Positions 19,393-28,318 of a stretch of DNA of 64,000 nucleotides are shown in pieces. The notes below the pieces were generated by a model. The model did not search any database, was not told the origin of the DNA, and saw nothing but the letters and a program-made list of their open reading frames with translations. How positions within the stretch are numbered: position 1 is the first letter of the stretch; each line of letters starts with the position of its first letter. The stretch is taken from NCBI GenBank assembly GCA_014859375.1, contig JACUUH010000001.1, forward strand, positions 1 to 64,000, written 5' to 3'. The stretch is from Gammaproteobacteria bacterium (GTDB lineage Bacteria; Pseudomonadota; Gammaproteobacteria; Nitrosococcales; Methylophagaceae). Both the position numbers and the translations under genes were made by a program.

Positions 19393-19856
19393 TGAAAAGT
19401 TTGTTAGTAAACGTAACCGAACTTAACTGTTACATTTCTAGTAGACTTATCCCACATCTTGGACCCTCAGCTGTTTCTAATAATTATTCAGAGATTATTA
19501 GACTAATGATAGAATCTGTACTTTACCCATATACCGATTTCCCTTATGATAATATTCATAGAGAGTTCTCGTTGTATGGGATAGACAGAAATGTATCAGA
19601 GGGTGTAATTGGTGACTTGAGTGTAATGGCATATAGGTTAGTTGGTTGGTATAAACGTCAATTTACCAGTTACGATGAACATGTATTTGACGTAATAGTT
19701 AAAGACGCTAACTGCGTGCAAATAGCCTACCTGGGCATTGCAAGAGTCCAAAGTCAACAGTCTCTAGAAGAACAGCTTAAGCAACAAATAATGAGTGACA
19801 TGGATAACGGTCACTTTATACCTGAGAAGACAAGACACCTGGCTGGTGTTTATTGA
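19386..19856 (+). CDS. hypothetical protein, small-ORF array
   Basis: 156 aa; overlaps both neighbours. Confidence 0.55.
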   Translation: MVMKSLLVNVTELNCYISSRLIPHLGPSAVSNNYSEIIRLMIESVLYPYTDFPYDNIHREFSLYGIDRNVSEGVIGDLSVMAYRLVGWYKRQFTSYDEHVFDVIVKDANCVQIAYLGIARVQSQQSLEEQLKQQIMSDMDNGHFIPEKTRHLAGVY

Positions 19857-20227
19857 AGAAGGTGTTTAGCATGAAAGATGCAAAAGGCATAATTCTAAAC
19901 ACAAACTTACTTGATGGTACATCTCCGGAATATTTTGATGTTAACCCTATAGAAGTGTTGGCATTGATATTAGAATTAGTCGAGGATGTGGGTGACATAG
20001 AACTTGTTGATGACATTGAAGTAGCCCGTCGTTTTATAACGGGTAAATGGATGTCAGAACAAGGCGATGCTCTTGTTGATATAGAGAGAGCAGCTGATGT
20101 AGTTACTCAATTATCACAAGAAATAAGAACACGCTTTAAAAAGCACTTATCTGTTAAACCCAAAGATAAGAAATGGTTTGTTCTTAAAACAAGTAAGTTT
20201 GTAGTCGTGATAGGTGAACTTAAATGA
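19853..20227 (+). CDS. hypothetical protein, small-ORF array
   Basis: 124 aa; stop/start overlap with neighbours. Confidence 0.5.
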   Translation: MKKVFSMKDAKGIILNTNLLDGTSPEYFDVNPIEVLALILELVEDVGDIELVDDIEVARRFITGKWMSEQGDALVDIERAADVVTQLSQEIRTRFKKHLSVKPKDKKWFVLKTSKFVVVIGELK

Positions 20228-20748
20228 CTATAGTAAGAAATTTCATAATGGACAGATCAGCCTTTCCATCAATACATGAAGAAATCTTGGGGCTTCTAAG
20301 AGAGCCCCAAGAGTCTTTTTATTATAACTTCGTTTACCTATTTAGTGTTATTTGTACAATAGACGATGTTTATGAATACTGGAAAGATTTCATAAATGAC
20401 GTTGATTGGATTAACCATAACTTAACCCCCTCTGGATTAGATGCTAACGATGCTATGTGGGAGTTAACTAACAGATACATTGAATTTCATCAGAATAATT
20501 ATAGACGTTTATATTTCCTAAGAAAACCTCCACCTGGTGTTGAGTACGTAGTTACTTCGTTGTCATTTATTACCGACACCACCTTATTAGTTGAGATAGA
20601 TCCTTTTGTTCAGCAAGATGATAATGAAATATATGCGCCTCCTTCAGATGAAATTTTAATGATGAAGAAAGTTGAAAAAGGTGAAAGACTTTACGGAAGT
20701 GATAATTATGAGAGATCAGTCCAACCATTACATTATCGTCCCTATTGA
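20224..20748 (+). CDS. hypothetical protein, small-ORF array
   Basis: 174 aa; ATGA overlap with previous ORF. Confidence 0.55.
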   Translation: MTIVRNFIMDRSAFPSIHEEILGLLREPQESFYYNFVYLFSVICTIDDVYEYWKDFINDVDWINHNLTPSGLDANDAMWELTNRYIEFHQNNYRRLYFLRKPPPGVEYVVTSLSFITDTTLLVEIDPFVQQDDNEIYAPPSDEILMMKKVEKGERLYGSDNYERSVQPLHYRPY

Positions 20749-21139
20749 TTCTGTGTATAACCCTCATACGGAAGACGGTTGTATATTAGACTCTTTAGGG
20801 ATAGATGTAGATTATTTAATTGAATTGGCTATTGTGGCTTTTAATTCCACGGAAAACAATAGAGCTATAGCGTTAGGGTTTGAAACAGATCCTTGGTCAA
20901 CAATAATGGATGATCTTATTGGCGCTGAAATTACAGACCTATTGTTTCACTTAACTCCCATGGAGCAAGAAAACGCTCTAGTTAAGATAGCTAATTTGGC
21001 ATGTAACTTAAGATGGTTATTCTTAAGTGTTATAGATAAAGTAAATCCATCTCTAAGACGAATGGATACTAATGTACGACTTAGTTTAGTAAAGCTTATA
21101 GGTACAACACCAGTGATAGGTATAACAAGAGGTTGGTAA
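20672..21139 (+). CDS. hypothetical protein, small-ORF array
   Basis: 155 aa; more likely start ATG at 20708 (MRDQSNHYIIV). Confidence 0.55.
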   Translation: MKKVKDFTEVIIMRDQSNHYIIVPIDSVYNPHTEDGCILDSLGIDVDYLIELAIVAFNSTENNRAIALGFETDPWSTIMDDLIGAEITDLLFHLTPMEQENALVKIANLACNLRWLFLSVIDKVNPSLRRMDTNVRLSLVKLIGTTPVIGITRGW

Positions 21140-21140
21140 C

Positions 21141-21578
21141 ATGGAACGAAAAATGACATTGGATCTTACAAAGGAACATGATTTGCTATTTAAAAAATTA
21201 GCCAGTCTACGTGTTATACCGGATAACTTAGATAAAATGATAAATGACACATTATTGTGTGTTAATCAGTTATCTATAGAAAGTTCGGAGCAAGAAATAA
21301 CATCAGTTGTTAAACCGATACTTACTTTCCAACCCACTTATCTGCAATGGTGCGTCTTCAACGGCGATGAAGTGTATGAGAGAGTCCCATATCCCGCACC
21401 TGTGGATGATGAATATAATTTTATTTTGAATACATTTGTAACTGTTGTAAAGTCGTTAGTCCAACGTTTAAATAAGTTTGCTATTTTCAAACAGAGTGAA
21501 GAAGGTACTCCAATGGAGGTCTCTATAAAGCTTTTGGAAATTAAACAACGAACTGGTGTAGTTTTGATTAAGAGGTAA
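21141..21578 (+). CDS. hypothetical protein, small-ORF array
   Basis: 145 aa ORF. Confidence 0.55.
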   Translation: MERKMTLDLTKEHDLLFKKLASLRVIPDNLDKMINDTLLCVNQLSIESSEQEITSVVKPILTFQPTYLQWCVFNGDEVYERVPYPAPVDDEYNFILNTFVTVVKSLVQRLNKFAIFKQSEEGTPMEVSIKLLEIKQRTGVVLIKR

Positions 21579-21580
21579 TC

Positions 21581-21916
21581 ATGCCTAAAATATTTATAGT
21601 CGAATACGATGACATACAACATGGTATAGACATCGTCAGATCTGTAATGTATGCAGATACGCCAAGAGGCGATCCATATATTGAACATGAGGTGAGAGTA
21701 GAGTTAGAGTTAATTCTGAACTTTATCTTAGGTCTACATTTCTGCTATATGGATGAAAGAGCTATAAAGTCCAAGGAGTATTATCACTCATGTAAGGCAA
21801 TACTTGAGAACTTATTGGATAAGCAAATTTATCGGTTTTTGTCCGACCAACCTTTGAAGAAGATTGACTTAACACCCAACAATCTTCTTTTATTTAAACT
21901 AGAGGAAGATCAATGA
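21581..21916 (+). CDS. hypothetical protein, small-ORF array
   Basis: 111 aa ORF overlapping next start. Confidence 0.55.
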   Translation: MPKIFIVEYDDIQHGIDIVRSVMYADTPRGDPYIEHEVRVELELILNFILGLHFCYMDERAIKSKEYYHSCKAILENLLDKQIYRFLSDQPLKKIDLTPNNLLLFKLEEDQ

Positions 21917-22317
21917 CGTTAAAAGATTATTTGGAGTATGGTAATATTATCAGCTTCGATACTTATCCTGCAAGTATTATCGGTGCAAGATTTGAAGATG
22001 TAAAAGTTATGGCTCTCTTAGATAAAGAAACAGCCAAACAATACATAGACCCGGATACGTTGCATGTTAACGTATATCCATTGTTACCAGCTGGTTCACC
22101 AGATGATCCCGATGCTTACCAGTATGTTAAACTAAAACATCCAAACGGTAACATCACGGTGATAGGTACACCTTGGATTATCCCAGATACATTATCTATT
22201 GTTAATAAAGGTAACTTAACTATTCTTATTGAAGATGTTACAGTAACTGATAGAGAAGTAATCTTACGCGCAATTAAAGATAATGGTTATCAAGTAAAAC
22301 GTACCGAGTTAGTTTAG
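21913..22317 (+). CDS. hypothetical protein, last of small-ORF array
   Basis: 134 aa ORF followed by hairpin GAGACAGTCC-AACC-GGACTGTCTC. Confidence 0.55.
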   Translation: MTLKDYLEYGNIISFDTYPASIIGARFEDVKVMALLDKETAKQYIDPDTLHVNVYPLLPAGSPDDPDAYQYVKLKHPNGNITVIGTPWIIPDTLSIVNKGNLTILIEDVTVTDREVILRAIKDNGYQVKRTELV

Positions 22318-22367
22318 GTTATAGAGACAGTCCAACCGGACTGTCTCCAATTATACCCTTAATTAAA

Positions 22368-22400
22368 CTAAAGTCAAATACATACTACTAATTTGAATAA
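22368..22400 (+). promoter_or_regulatory. early-like promoter element (TAAAGTCAAATACATACTACTAATTTGAATAA)
   Basis: AAGTCAAnnnCATACTAC...TTGAATA layout; CATACTAC at 22381-22388. Confidence 0.5.
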
Positions 22401-22457
22401 ACCTATTAAAGGTTACATATTAATTTAAAAAAATAAATAGCAAAAAGGAAAAAAGAA

Positions 22458-22619
22458 ATGTTTAATGAAATCTTGAAGACTTTGGCCGGTGCAGCACAAA
22501 ACAACCCACTATCGGCAATCGCCGCCGGTGGAGCGATTGTAGCAGCTGGTGCGGCAATAGTTGCCGCACGCCGTATCAAAGCGATGAACTGCAAAAAGAA
22601 AAACAAAGACTGCGAATAG
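22458..22619 (+). CDS. 53-aa single-TM protein, absent from the ORF track
   Basis: Translation MFNEILKTLAGAAQNNPLSAIAAGGAIVAAGAAIVAARRIKAMNCKKKNKDCE with upstream AAAAGGAAAA and promoter-like element. Confidence 0.65.
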   Translation: MFNEILKTLAGAAQNNPLSAIAAGGAIVAAGAAIVAARRIKAMNCKKKNKDCE

Positions 22620-22668
22620 TCTTTGTTTTTCAAAAAGAACCTTTTCATTAAGGTTCTTTTTTTTTTGT
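22604..22668 (+). terminator. tandem terminators overlapping the stop codon
   Basis: AAAGACT-GCGAAT-AGTCTTT then AAGAACC...GGTTCTT followed by T10. Confidence 0.75.
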
Positions 22669-22749
22669 TCGAGTATGTCTTTTTTAGGTTAAAAAATAAA
22701 GCTTTGCCTTATACTGTTGATGAGCAAAAAAACATACGGGAGAATCGGT

Positions 22750-24945
22750 GTGGAAAATCATTTTATTTTAACCGCAGAAGAATACACCAAAACAAGAGAT
22801 TTAAATATAGTAGGTAACTATATTGAGGATGCCGCATTATTTCTTCACAAAAGAACAGGTAAACCTTTAGAACAATGTAAAGATTATGTCGTAAAGGTAA
22901 CTGGTGTAAATGGTAAGTATAGGTTACAAGACCCTGATGTGTTATCTTTAACTAAACATACGCCTGGTAATAGAGAGAAGGAAGTTATACCCTTTTCATT
23001 ATACCTTAAAGAAGTTGTTGAAGGAGATATGGTTATTTCACCAACCATGGCGGTATATGTACCTGCCAAGGTGAAGGTTTCTATCCTTTCTGAATTTATC
23101 GACAATAACATTAAAAGACGTAGTAAATCTAAGAAAGAAATGTTCGCTGCAAAAATGAGACACGATGAGTTACTAGAGACATTTAAGAATAACGAGCAGA
23201 CGTCCTTTAAGATTTCTAACAACTCGCTATCCGGCGCACAGGCTTCTACAGGTACTATCCTCTATAACAAGTCAGCTCACTCTACTTTAACGTCTACTTG
23301 TAGGACAGCTACTAGTTATGCCAATGCCAATAATGAAAAGTTCTTATTTGGTAATAGACATTACTGGAATCCGGATATAGTCAAGAATAACATTATCTCT
23401 ATTGTTAGAAATACTGACTATGTTTCATTAACGAAGACTTTAGAAACCTACGGCATTGTTCATCCAACAGTTGAACAAACAATGGATTGCATTACCTACT
23501 CTACCGACCTATATTGGAAAAGAAGCAAGAAGGTAATAACTGAAATAGAGCAATTGGTTAGAGGGTTAACCGATATAGAAAGAAGCGCTTTTGTTTATAC
23601 GGGTGACTTCTATCACTTAGCTAAGTATAATCCTGAAATCATGAGGGAGTTTCTTACACGTATAACTATCAAAGATACTTCCATTGTTGATAATCCCACA
23701 GGTTACTTAGATGAGTTAAATGAAGATTCGTTAGCATACGTTTCTCTTTTATGCGCTAAAGAAATTAATGGACGTCCTTTGTTTGAGGTGTTGGGTAAAA
23801 AAGAAGATGTCCCTAGGGATGATGTTACTGTTAACATTCTAGGTGCAACCGCTAAAAATTTAATAAATACCTTGAACCATTATCAATACCTTATTAAAGG
23901 GTTATGGAGAGTTAGATCTTTACCGGCGTCGGTGGCTAATATTAGAAGTAGTTTAAGAAGAGGTGTAGTAACCTCAGATACAGACTCCACTATTTTCTCT
24001 ACTCAATATTGGACAGAGTGGTATGTAGGTAAAATAGACTTTAGCGAACAATCTAAAGCTGTCTCCTACGCCATGACTTATTTAGTAACACAAAACGTGG
24101 CGCATATCCTTGCTACTATTTCAGCTTCAATGGGTGTTGATGAGAAACAAATGTTTAAGCTGGCTATGAAAAACGAATTTGCGTTTCCGGTGTTTGTACT
24201 AACATCCATAGCTAAACATTACTTTGCATTCATATCGGCTCAAGAAGGTAACGTATACAAAGAAATGGATATGGAGGTTAAGGGTGTTCAGTTAAAGGAT
24301 TCCAATATACCGCCACACATCATGGAAGCTTTTAAGGAACGTCTAAAGGATATAATGACTTCTGTAATGGAAGGTAAAATGTTAAGCATAGAAGACCTTA
24401 AGAAAAGAGTTTCTACCATCGAGTACGATATTATTAACTCAGTTAAAAGAGGGGATTCTAGATATCTAACAGGAACTAACATTAAAGAGAAAGGTTCTTA
24501 TGTGAATCCTTTGAGTTCACCGTTTGCACATTACTTAATGTGGCAGGAAGTATTCGCACCAAAGTATGGTGATGCACCAGAGCCACCTTACCAAGCCGTT
24601 AAGGTATCTGTGGAGTTAGATAATAATACTAAGTTAAAACTTTGGTTAAATGGACTCACCGACGTAGGTGTTAGAGATAGAATGGAGAGCTATCTAAAGA
24701 ATAGTAAGAAGAATGGTGTTAAGACGCTAATACTACCTAGGTCACTCATTGAGTCTAATGGGATACCAGATGAGATTATTAGTGCTATGAATATCAGAAA
24801 ACTTGTTTATTCTTGCGTTAGACCTTATTATCTTTTAATGGAATCTTTAGGGTTTTATATGGTCAATGATAATCTTACTAAACTTGTAAGTGATCTAGTA
24901 CCTCCTTATTCCGAAGAAGAACTTAATATGCTAGATAGGAAATAA
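22750..24945 (+). CDS. family-B DNA polymerase, C-terminal part (motifs B and C)
   Basis: KNNEQTSFKISNNSLSGAQAS resembles the polB motif B region (KxxxNSxYG); VVTSDTDSTIF resembles motif C (YGDTDS). No exonuclease motifs. GTG at 22750 preceded by GGGAGA is the likely start; the track ORF starts at 22717. Confidence 0.75.
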   Translation: MENHFILTAEEYTKTRDLNIVGNYIEDAALFLHKRTGKPLEQCKDYVVKVTGVNGKYRLQDPDVLSLTKHTPGNREKEVIPFSLYLKEVVEGDMVISPTMAVYVPAKVKVSILSEFIDNNIKRRSKSKKEMFAAKMRHDELLETFKNNEQTSFKISNNSLSGAQASTGTILYNKSAHSTLTSTCRTATSYANANNEKFLFGNRHYWNPDIVKNNIISIVRNTDYVSLTKTLETYGIVHPTVEQTMDCITYSTDLYWKRSKKVITEIEQLVRGLTDIERSAFVYTGDFYHLAKYNPEIMREFLTRITIKDTSIVDNPTGYLDELNEDSLAYVSLLCAKEINGRPLFEVLGKKEDVPRDDVTVNILGATAKNLINTLNHYQYLIKGLWRVRSLPASVANIRSSLRRGVVTSDTDSTIFSTQYWTEWYVGKIDFSEQSKAVSYAMTYLVTQNVAHILATISASMGVDEKQMFKLAMKNEFAFPVFVLTSIAKHYFAFISAQEGNVYKEMDMEVKGVQLKDSNIPPHIMEAFKERLKDIMTSVMEGKMLSIEDLKKRVSTIEYDIINSVKRGDSRYLTGTNIKEKGSYVNPLSSPFAHYLMWQEVFAPKYGDAPEPPYQAVKVSVELDNNTKLKLWLNGLTDVGVRDRMESYLKNSKKNGVKTLILPRSLIESNGIPDEIISAMNIRKLVYSCVRPYYLLMESLGFYMVNDNLTKLVSDLVPPYSEEELNMLDRK

Positions 24946-24952
24946 AGAAAAT

Positions 24953-24982
24953 AATACAAGGAGGGTTTACCCTCCTTGTATT
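24953..24982. terminator. bidirectional terminator
   Basis: AATACAAGGAGGG-TTTA-CCCTCCTTGTATT. Confidence 0.8.
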
Positions 24983-26070
24983 TATAAGTACTCTTCTATT
25001 TCTTCTTTTAAAAAGTTTCTAACGTACTTGGCAAGTTCAGAAGAACCCATCTGCTCTAATCCCTTATCAGATCTCAATCTTCTCAGACTTTTGGTTATTG
25101 TATTAATTTCCATTTTGTTCTGATAAGTATTGGTTCTTTCATTCCAAAGTAATAACATTGCTATTAACTCTAACCTCGATAAAGTTAACGCCCAATTGAC
25201 CTGTCTGGTAAAAGGCATTTGAGGTATTTCCATTACTTGGCGGATAGAACTAGCTAACACTCCTTCTATAGCTTCAATAACTTCCTTAAAAGGTAAGTTC
25301 TTATCAAGGTAGGTGTGTAAGACAGTTTTAACGCTGTTAATTAAATTACTTTGATAGGTATTCATGTAGAATGGATGGTTATCCTTAGCTTCTTTAATTT
25401 CTTCACCATTAAATATCTTTATAAACATATTTAGGTAGGCAACATCTAAGAATGATCTTAAAGAGTTAGGTAGTAAGTATCCAGCTATGAATTGTCTGGT
25501 AGTTCTAGGGTTATCTGAATTTTCTAATAACTCTCTTTTTCTCCACAGGTGATACATTATACCTAACATAGGTAAGTTAATTAGTATAACTGACAACCCT
25601 TGTTCATCTGAATACTCTTCGCCCATCGGTAAATTTAAAGTCATGTCAGACTTAGGGTGTTTAAGAAATCTAATAGGCGATAGGTTTTCCCAGTTAGAAG
25701 TAATAGCGTGTAGTTCAAACTCCTCTTCCGTGAGTATGATAATTTCTTCGCTATCTTTACCTAAGAATATACCGGGGCTAAAAACAGACCCCGTGGTGTA
25801 AGATGAAGTGAACTTAAAATGTCTAGATAACTCAGAGGTATAATCGGATAACATGTCTCGATATTGTAACAGACTATTGTCTTCTATGTTAGGTAGCGTA
25901 TGTAACAATCTCACAAGTAGGTGATTGGATCTTACCGCGTACCCAGAGTTTCTATAATAGTTTATGACACGTTCTAAATTATCACGTTGTTTATTCTTTA
26001 CGTAGTCTAACCTAGGGAATGATACTTGATGAACATTATATCCCAAAGGTTTATTAAATATAGTATACAT
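24982..26070 (-). CDS. hypothetical protein
   Basis: 362 aa ORF. Confidence 0.5.
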   Translation of the reverse strand: MYTIFNKPLGYNVHQVSFPRLDYVKNKQRDNLERVINYYRNSGYAVRSNHLLVRLLHTLPNIEDNSLLQYRDMLSDYTSELSRHFKFTSSYTTGSVFSPGIFLGKDSEEIIILTEEEFELHAITSNWENLSPIRFLKHPKSDMTLNLPMGEEYSDEQGLSVILINLPMLGIMYHLWRKRELLENSDNPRTTRQFIAGYLLPNSLRSFLDVAYLNMFIKIFNGEEIKEAKDNHPFYMNTYQSNLINSVKTVLHTYLDKNLPFKEVIEAIEGVLASSIRQVMEIPQMPFTRQVNWALTLSRLELIAMLLLWNERTNTYQNKMEINTITKSLRRLRSDKGLEQMGSSELAKYVRNFLKEEIEEYL

Positions 26071-26175
26071 GAATTGGCCTTTTAATATCTTTGTCTATAG
26101 GATGAAAGCTTTAAAAGTCTGTATATGTAAAAAAATACTTTATATACTTAATACTATAGAAAGGTTATCTTTCCT

Positions 26176-26200
26176 ATTGAGTAGCGCTTAGCTACTCAAT
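26176..26200. terminator. hairpin ATTGAGTAGC-GCTTA-GCTACTCAAT upstream of chmA
   Basis: Perfect 10-bp stem in the intergenic region between divergent genes. Confidence 0.4.
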
Positions 26201-26234
26201 TGCAGTAGATTATAAACCTAATTTAAAATATTTT

Positions 26235-26262
26235 TAAACACATATTACTTATTTGAATGAGT
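26235..26262 (+). promoter_or_regulatory. early-like promoter element (CATATTACTTATTTGAATGA) upstream of chmA
   Basis: CATATTAC at 26241-26248, TTGAATG spacing as in other copies. Confidence 0.55.
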
Positions 26263-26332
26263 GCAGGTATTAATTTGCAGCATTCTTTTTCGAAAAAGTA
26301 ATGTAAAACCAAAAACCATGAAGGAGTAATAC

Positions 26333-28228
26333 ATGGCAGTTAAAGACAATAGCGGTTTCGCTGAACAATTGCACAACGCGGCATCTTCTGCAGCCCCACA
26401 AGAGGCTCCGCAGCAGCCACGCGCTAACCAACAGACTCAGTCTCAGGGTCGTGTTAACGGTGCTCATAGGTTGAGTGAGATCAACTCAGTACTACGTCGC
26501 CCGATCAGCCGTAGTTCTGGATCAGAAGTGGTAAACCGCTTCGCTGAAAGCTTCAAACAGTTGTTAGGTACTGATAACGTGGATTACCAAATCCACACCA
26601 TGGATAATAACAACGTAGTTATTGGTCCAATGTCTTTGATCCTAGTAACTATGAATGTTACTTCAGGTGGTAAGAAGTATGTGATGACTTACACGTTAAT
26701 CGTAGAAGGTTCAGGTGATCGTCTAGCACCACGCTTGATCCCTATCGACCAGAACGGCGTACGTCGTCAAATCGAAATTGTGACAACTCCTTCAGAGCTT
26801 TACTCTGCTTCAATGGTTGCGAAAATCGAAGCATACCTAAAAGGCAAGTTAGGTACTAACGATGTAGTAATCGTTGATGCTGGTCTAAGTGTCATTCCTT
26901 CAGAAGTAGATTCTGAAGACTTAGAAAAAGCTCGTTTAGTATTGTTCAACGCCACTGGTGCCTTAATGTCTACTGTGGAAAATATCTTCCCAGAATACAA
27001 GATGGCATTCAACATTGGTATGGTACAAAATGGCCAAGAAAAGTTAACTACTCGTGTTGACTATCACCGTAGTCAGAAGGCCGATTACTACGGCATGCCG
27101 GTGCGTAGCGATATTAGCTTACAGCTAAGCGCTTCAATCAACGATCAGTCAAATGACATTGAACACCAGCAGAACCGTAACATCCTAGAAGTTTCTGGGT
27201 TTGTTGACTTGTTGTATGCACCAGCGCCTAAGCAAAACCCTAACCCTTACTACCAGGGTCAAGTAGATACAACTATTTACCAACCACGTTTTATCATCAC
27301 TCGTTCTGATACAATGATTGATGCTAACACTATGGAACTTCAGTTGTTAGGTCTAGCTCAAGCGCAGGTTATTGCACATCGTCAGTGGGCATGGACTTTC
27401 AGTCCTAACCATGCGGCTAAAGGTATTGATATCACAGATATCGGCGCAGTTGGTTATGAAGATGAAACATTGATTACAGACAAAGGTCGTCAGCGTATTG
27501 ATACTAAAGCTAAAGCATTCGGTCCTGCTGAATTCCAGGCTCTTATTGGTGCTTACTTGAAACCTGATCTTGTATACTCAATGGATATCCAAGAAGGCGG
27601 TGATCTTTCATGGTTACTAGACGTATTAACTGCTGCAGCTTCTGGTGATCACCCTGCTTACGAACATATCGTTGAAGCAGCTGATAACTTAACCGGTGGT
27701 TTGTTCAGTCAAGAACTAACTCACATTTCAGGTGCTGGTCAATTCCTACATCCTAAAGTTGATCGCGTACCTATGGGTTATTACATGACCGATGGAGTTA
27801 TGCGTGATATCCGTGATGTGGATTACCTAGCAGTACTTAACATGTTTGGTAAGTCTGACATTGATACAGTGGTTAAATGGTCTGAAGCTTCTAACAACCC
27901 GAATATCCCAATGGAAATTCGTTTGGAAGAACAGATGAAAATCATTGAAGCTGTTACAGGTCGCCCAGTAATCAAAGCTTACGCACAACGTGTAACTTTT
28001 GGTGCTACCTTCCTATCAGCATTGGTCAATTCATGTACTAAAGCAGGTCTAATGATTAACCTATCTAACCCAGCTGGCGATTTCATTCCGCAGTCACAGC
28101 GTGTTGGATTCGATTCAAGCTACTACTCAACCGCTGCTGTAAACACCGGTTTTGTACAAGCTCCAGGTCAAGGTTATGGCGTAGGTGGCAACCGCCAGTA
28201 CAACCGTACTCGTTGGGGTCAGTTCTAA
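26333..28228 (+). CDS. chmA: chimallin-like phage nuclear shell protein
   Basis: 631 aa, Q/A-rich disordered N-terminus. Immediately upstream of an RNAP beta-prime gene as in phiKZ gp54-gp55; CGT-rich, high-expression-type codon usage. Confidence 0.75.
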   Translation: MAVKDNSGFAEQLHNAASSAAPQEAPQQPRANQQTQSQGRVNGAHRLSEINSVLRRPISRSSGSEVVNRFAESFKQLLGTDNVDYQIHTMDNNNVVIGPMSLILVTMNVTSGGKKYVMTYTLIVEGSGDRLAPRLIPIDQNGVRRQIEIVTTPSELYSASMVAKIEAYLKGKLGTNDVVIVDAGLSVIPSEVDSEDLEKARLVLFNATGALMSTVENIFPEYKMAFNIGMVQNGQEKLTTRVDYHRSQKADYYGMPVRSDISLQLSASINDQSNDIEHQQNRNILEVSGFVDLLYAPAPKQNPNPYYQGQVDTTIYQPRFIITRSDTMIDANTMELQLLGLAQAQVIAHRQWAWTFSPNHAAKGIDITDIGAVGYEDETLITDKGRQRIDTKAKAFGPAEFQALIGAYLKPDLVYSMDIQEGGDLSWLLDVLTAAASGDHPAYEHIVEAADNLTGGLFSQELTHISGAGQFLHPKVDRVPMGYYMTDGVMRDIRDVDYLAVLNMFGKSDIDTVVKWSEASNNPNIPMEIRLEEQMKIIEAVTGRPVIKAYAQRVTFGATFLSALVNSCTKAGLMINLSNPAGDFIPQSQRVGFDSSYYSTAAVNTGFVQAPGQGYGVGGNRQYNRTRWGQF

Positions 28229-28258
28229 TCTTAGCTAAATAATTTTAGTTAAGTGAGA

Positions 28259-28292
28259 TGTACAGAGGGGCTTAACAGCCCCTCTTTTTTTT
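28259..28292 (+). terminator. intrinsic terminator after chmA
   Basis: AGAGGGGC-TTAACA-GCCCCTCT followed by T8. Confidence 0.8.
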
Positions 28293-28318
28293 ATACCCAA
28301 CCTAGGAGATTTCTTAAA

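Noticed and set aside
28253-28318. Upstream extension MRCTEGLNSPSFFYTQPRRFLK of the beta-prime-like ORF
   Set aside because: Runs through the chmA terminator hairpin; ATG at 28319 with AGGAG spacing is a better start.
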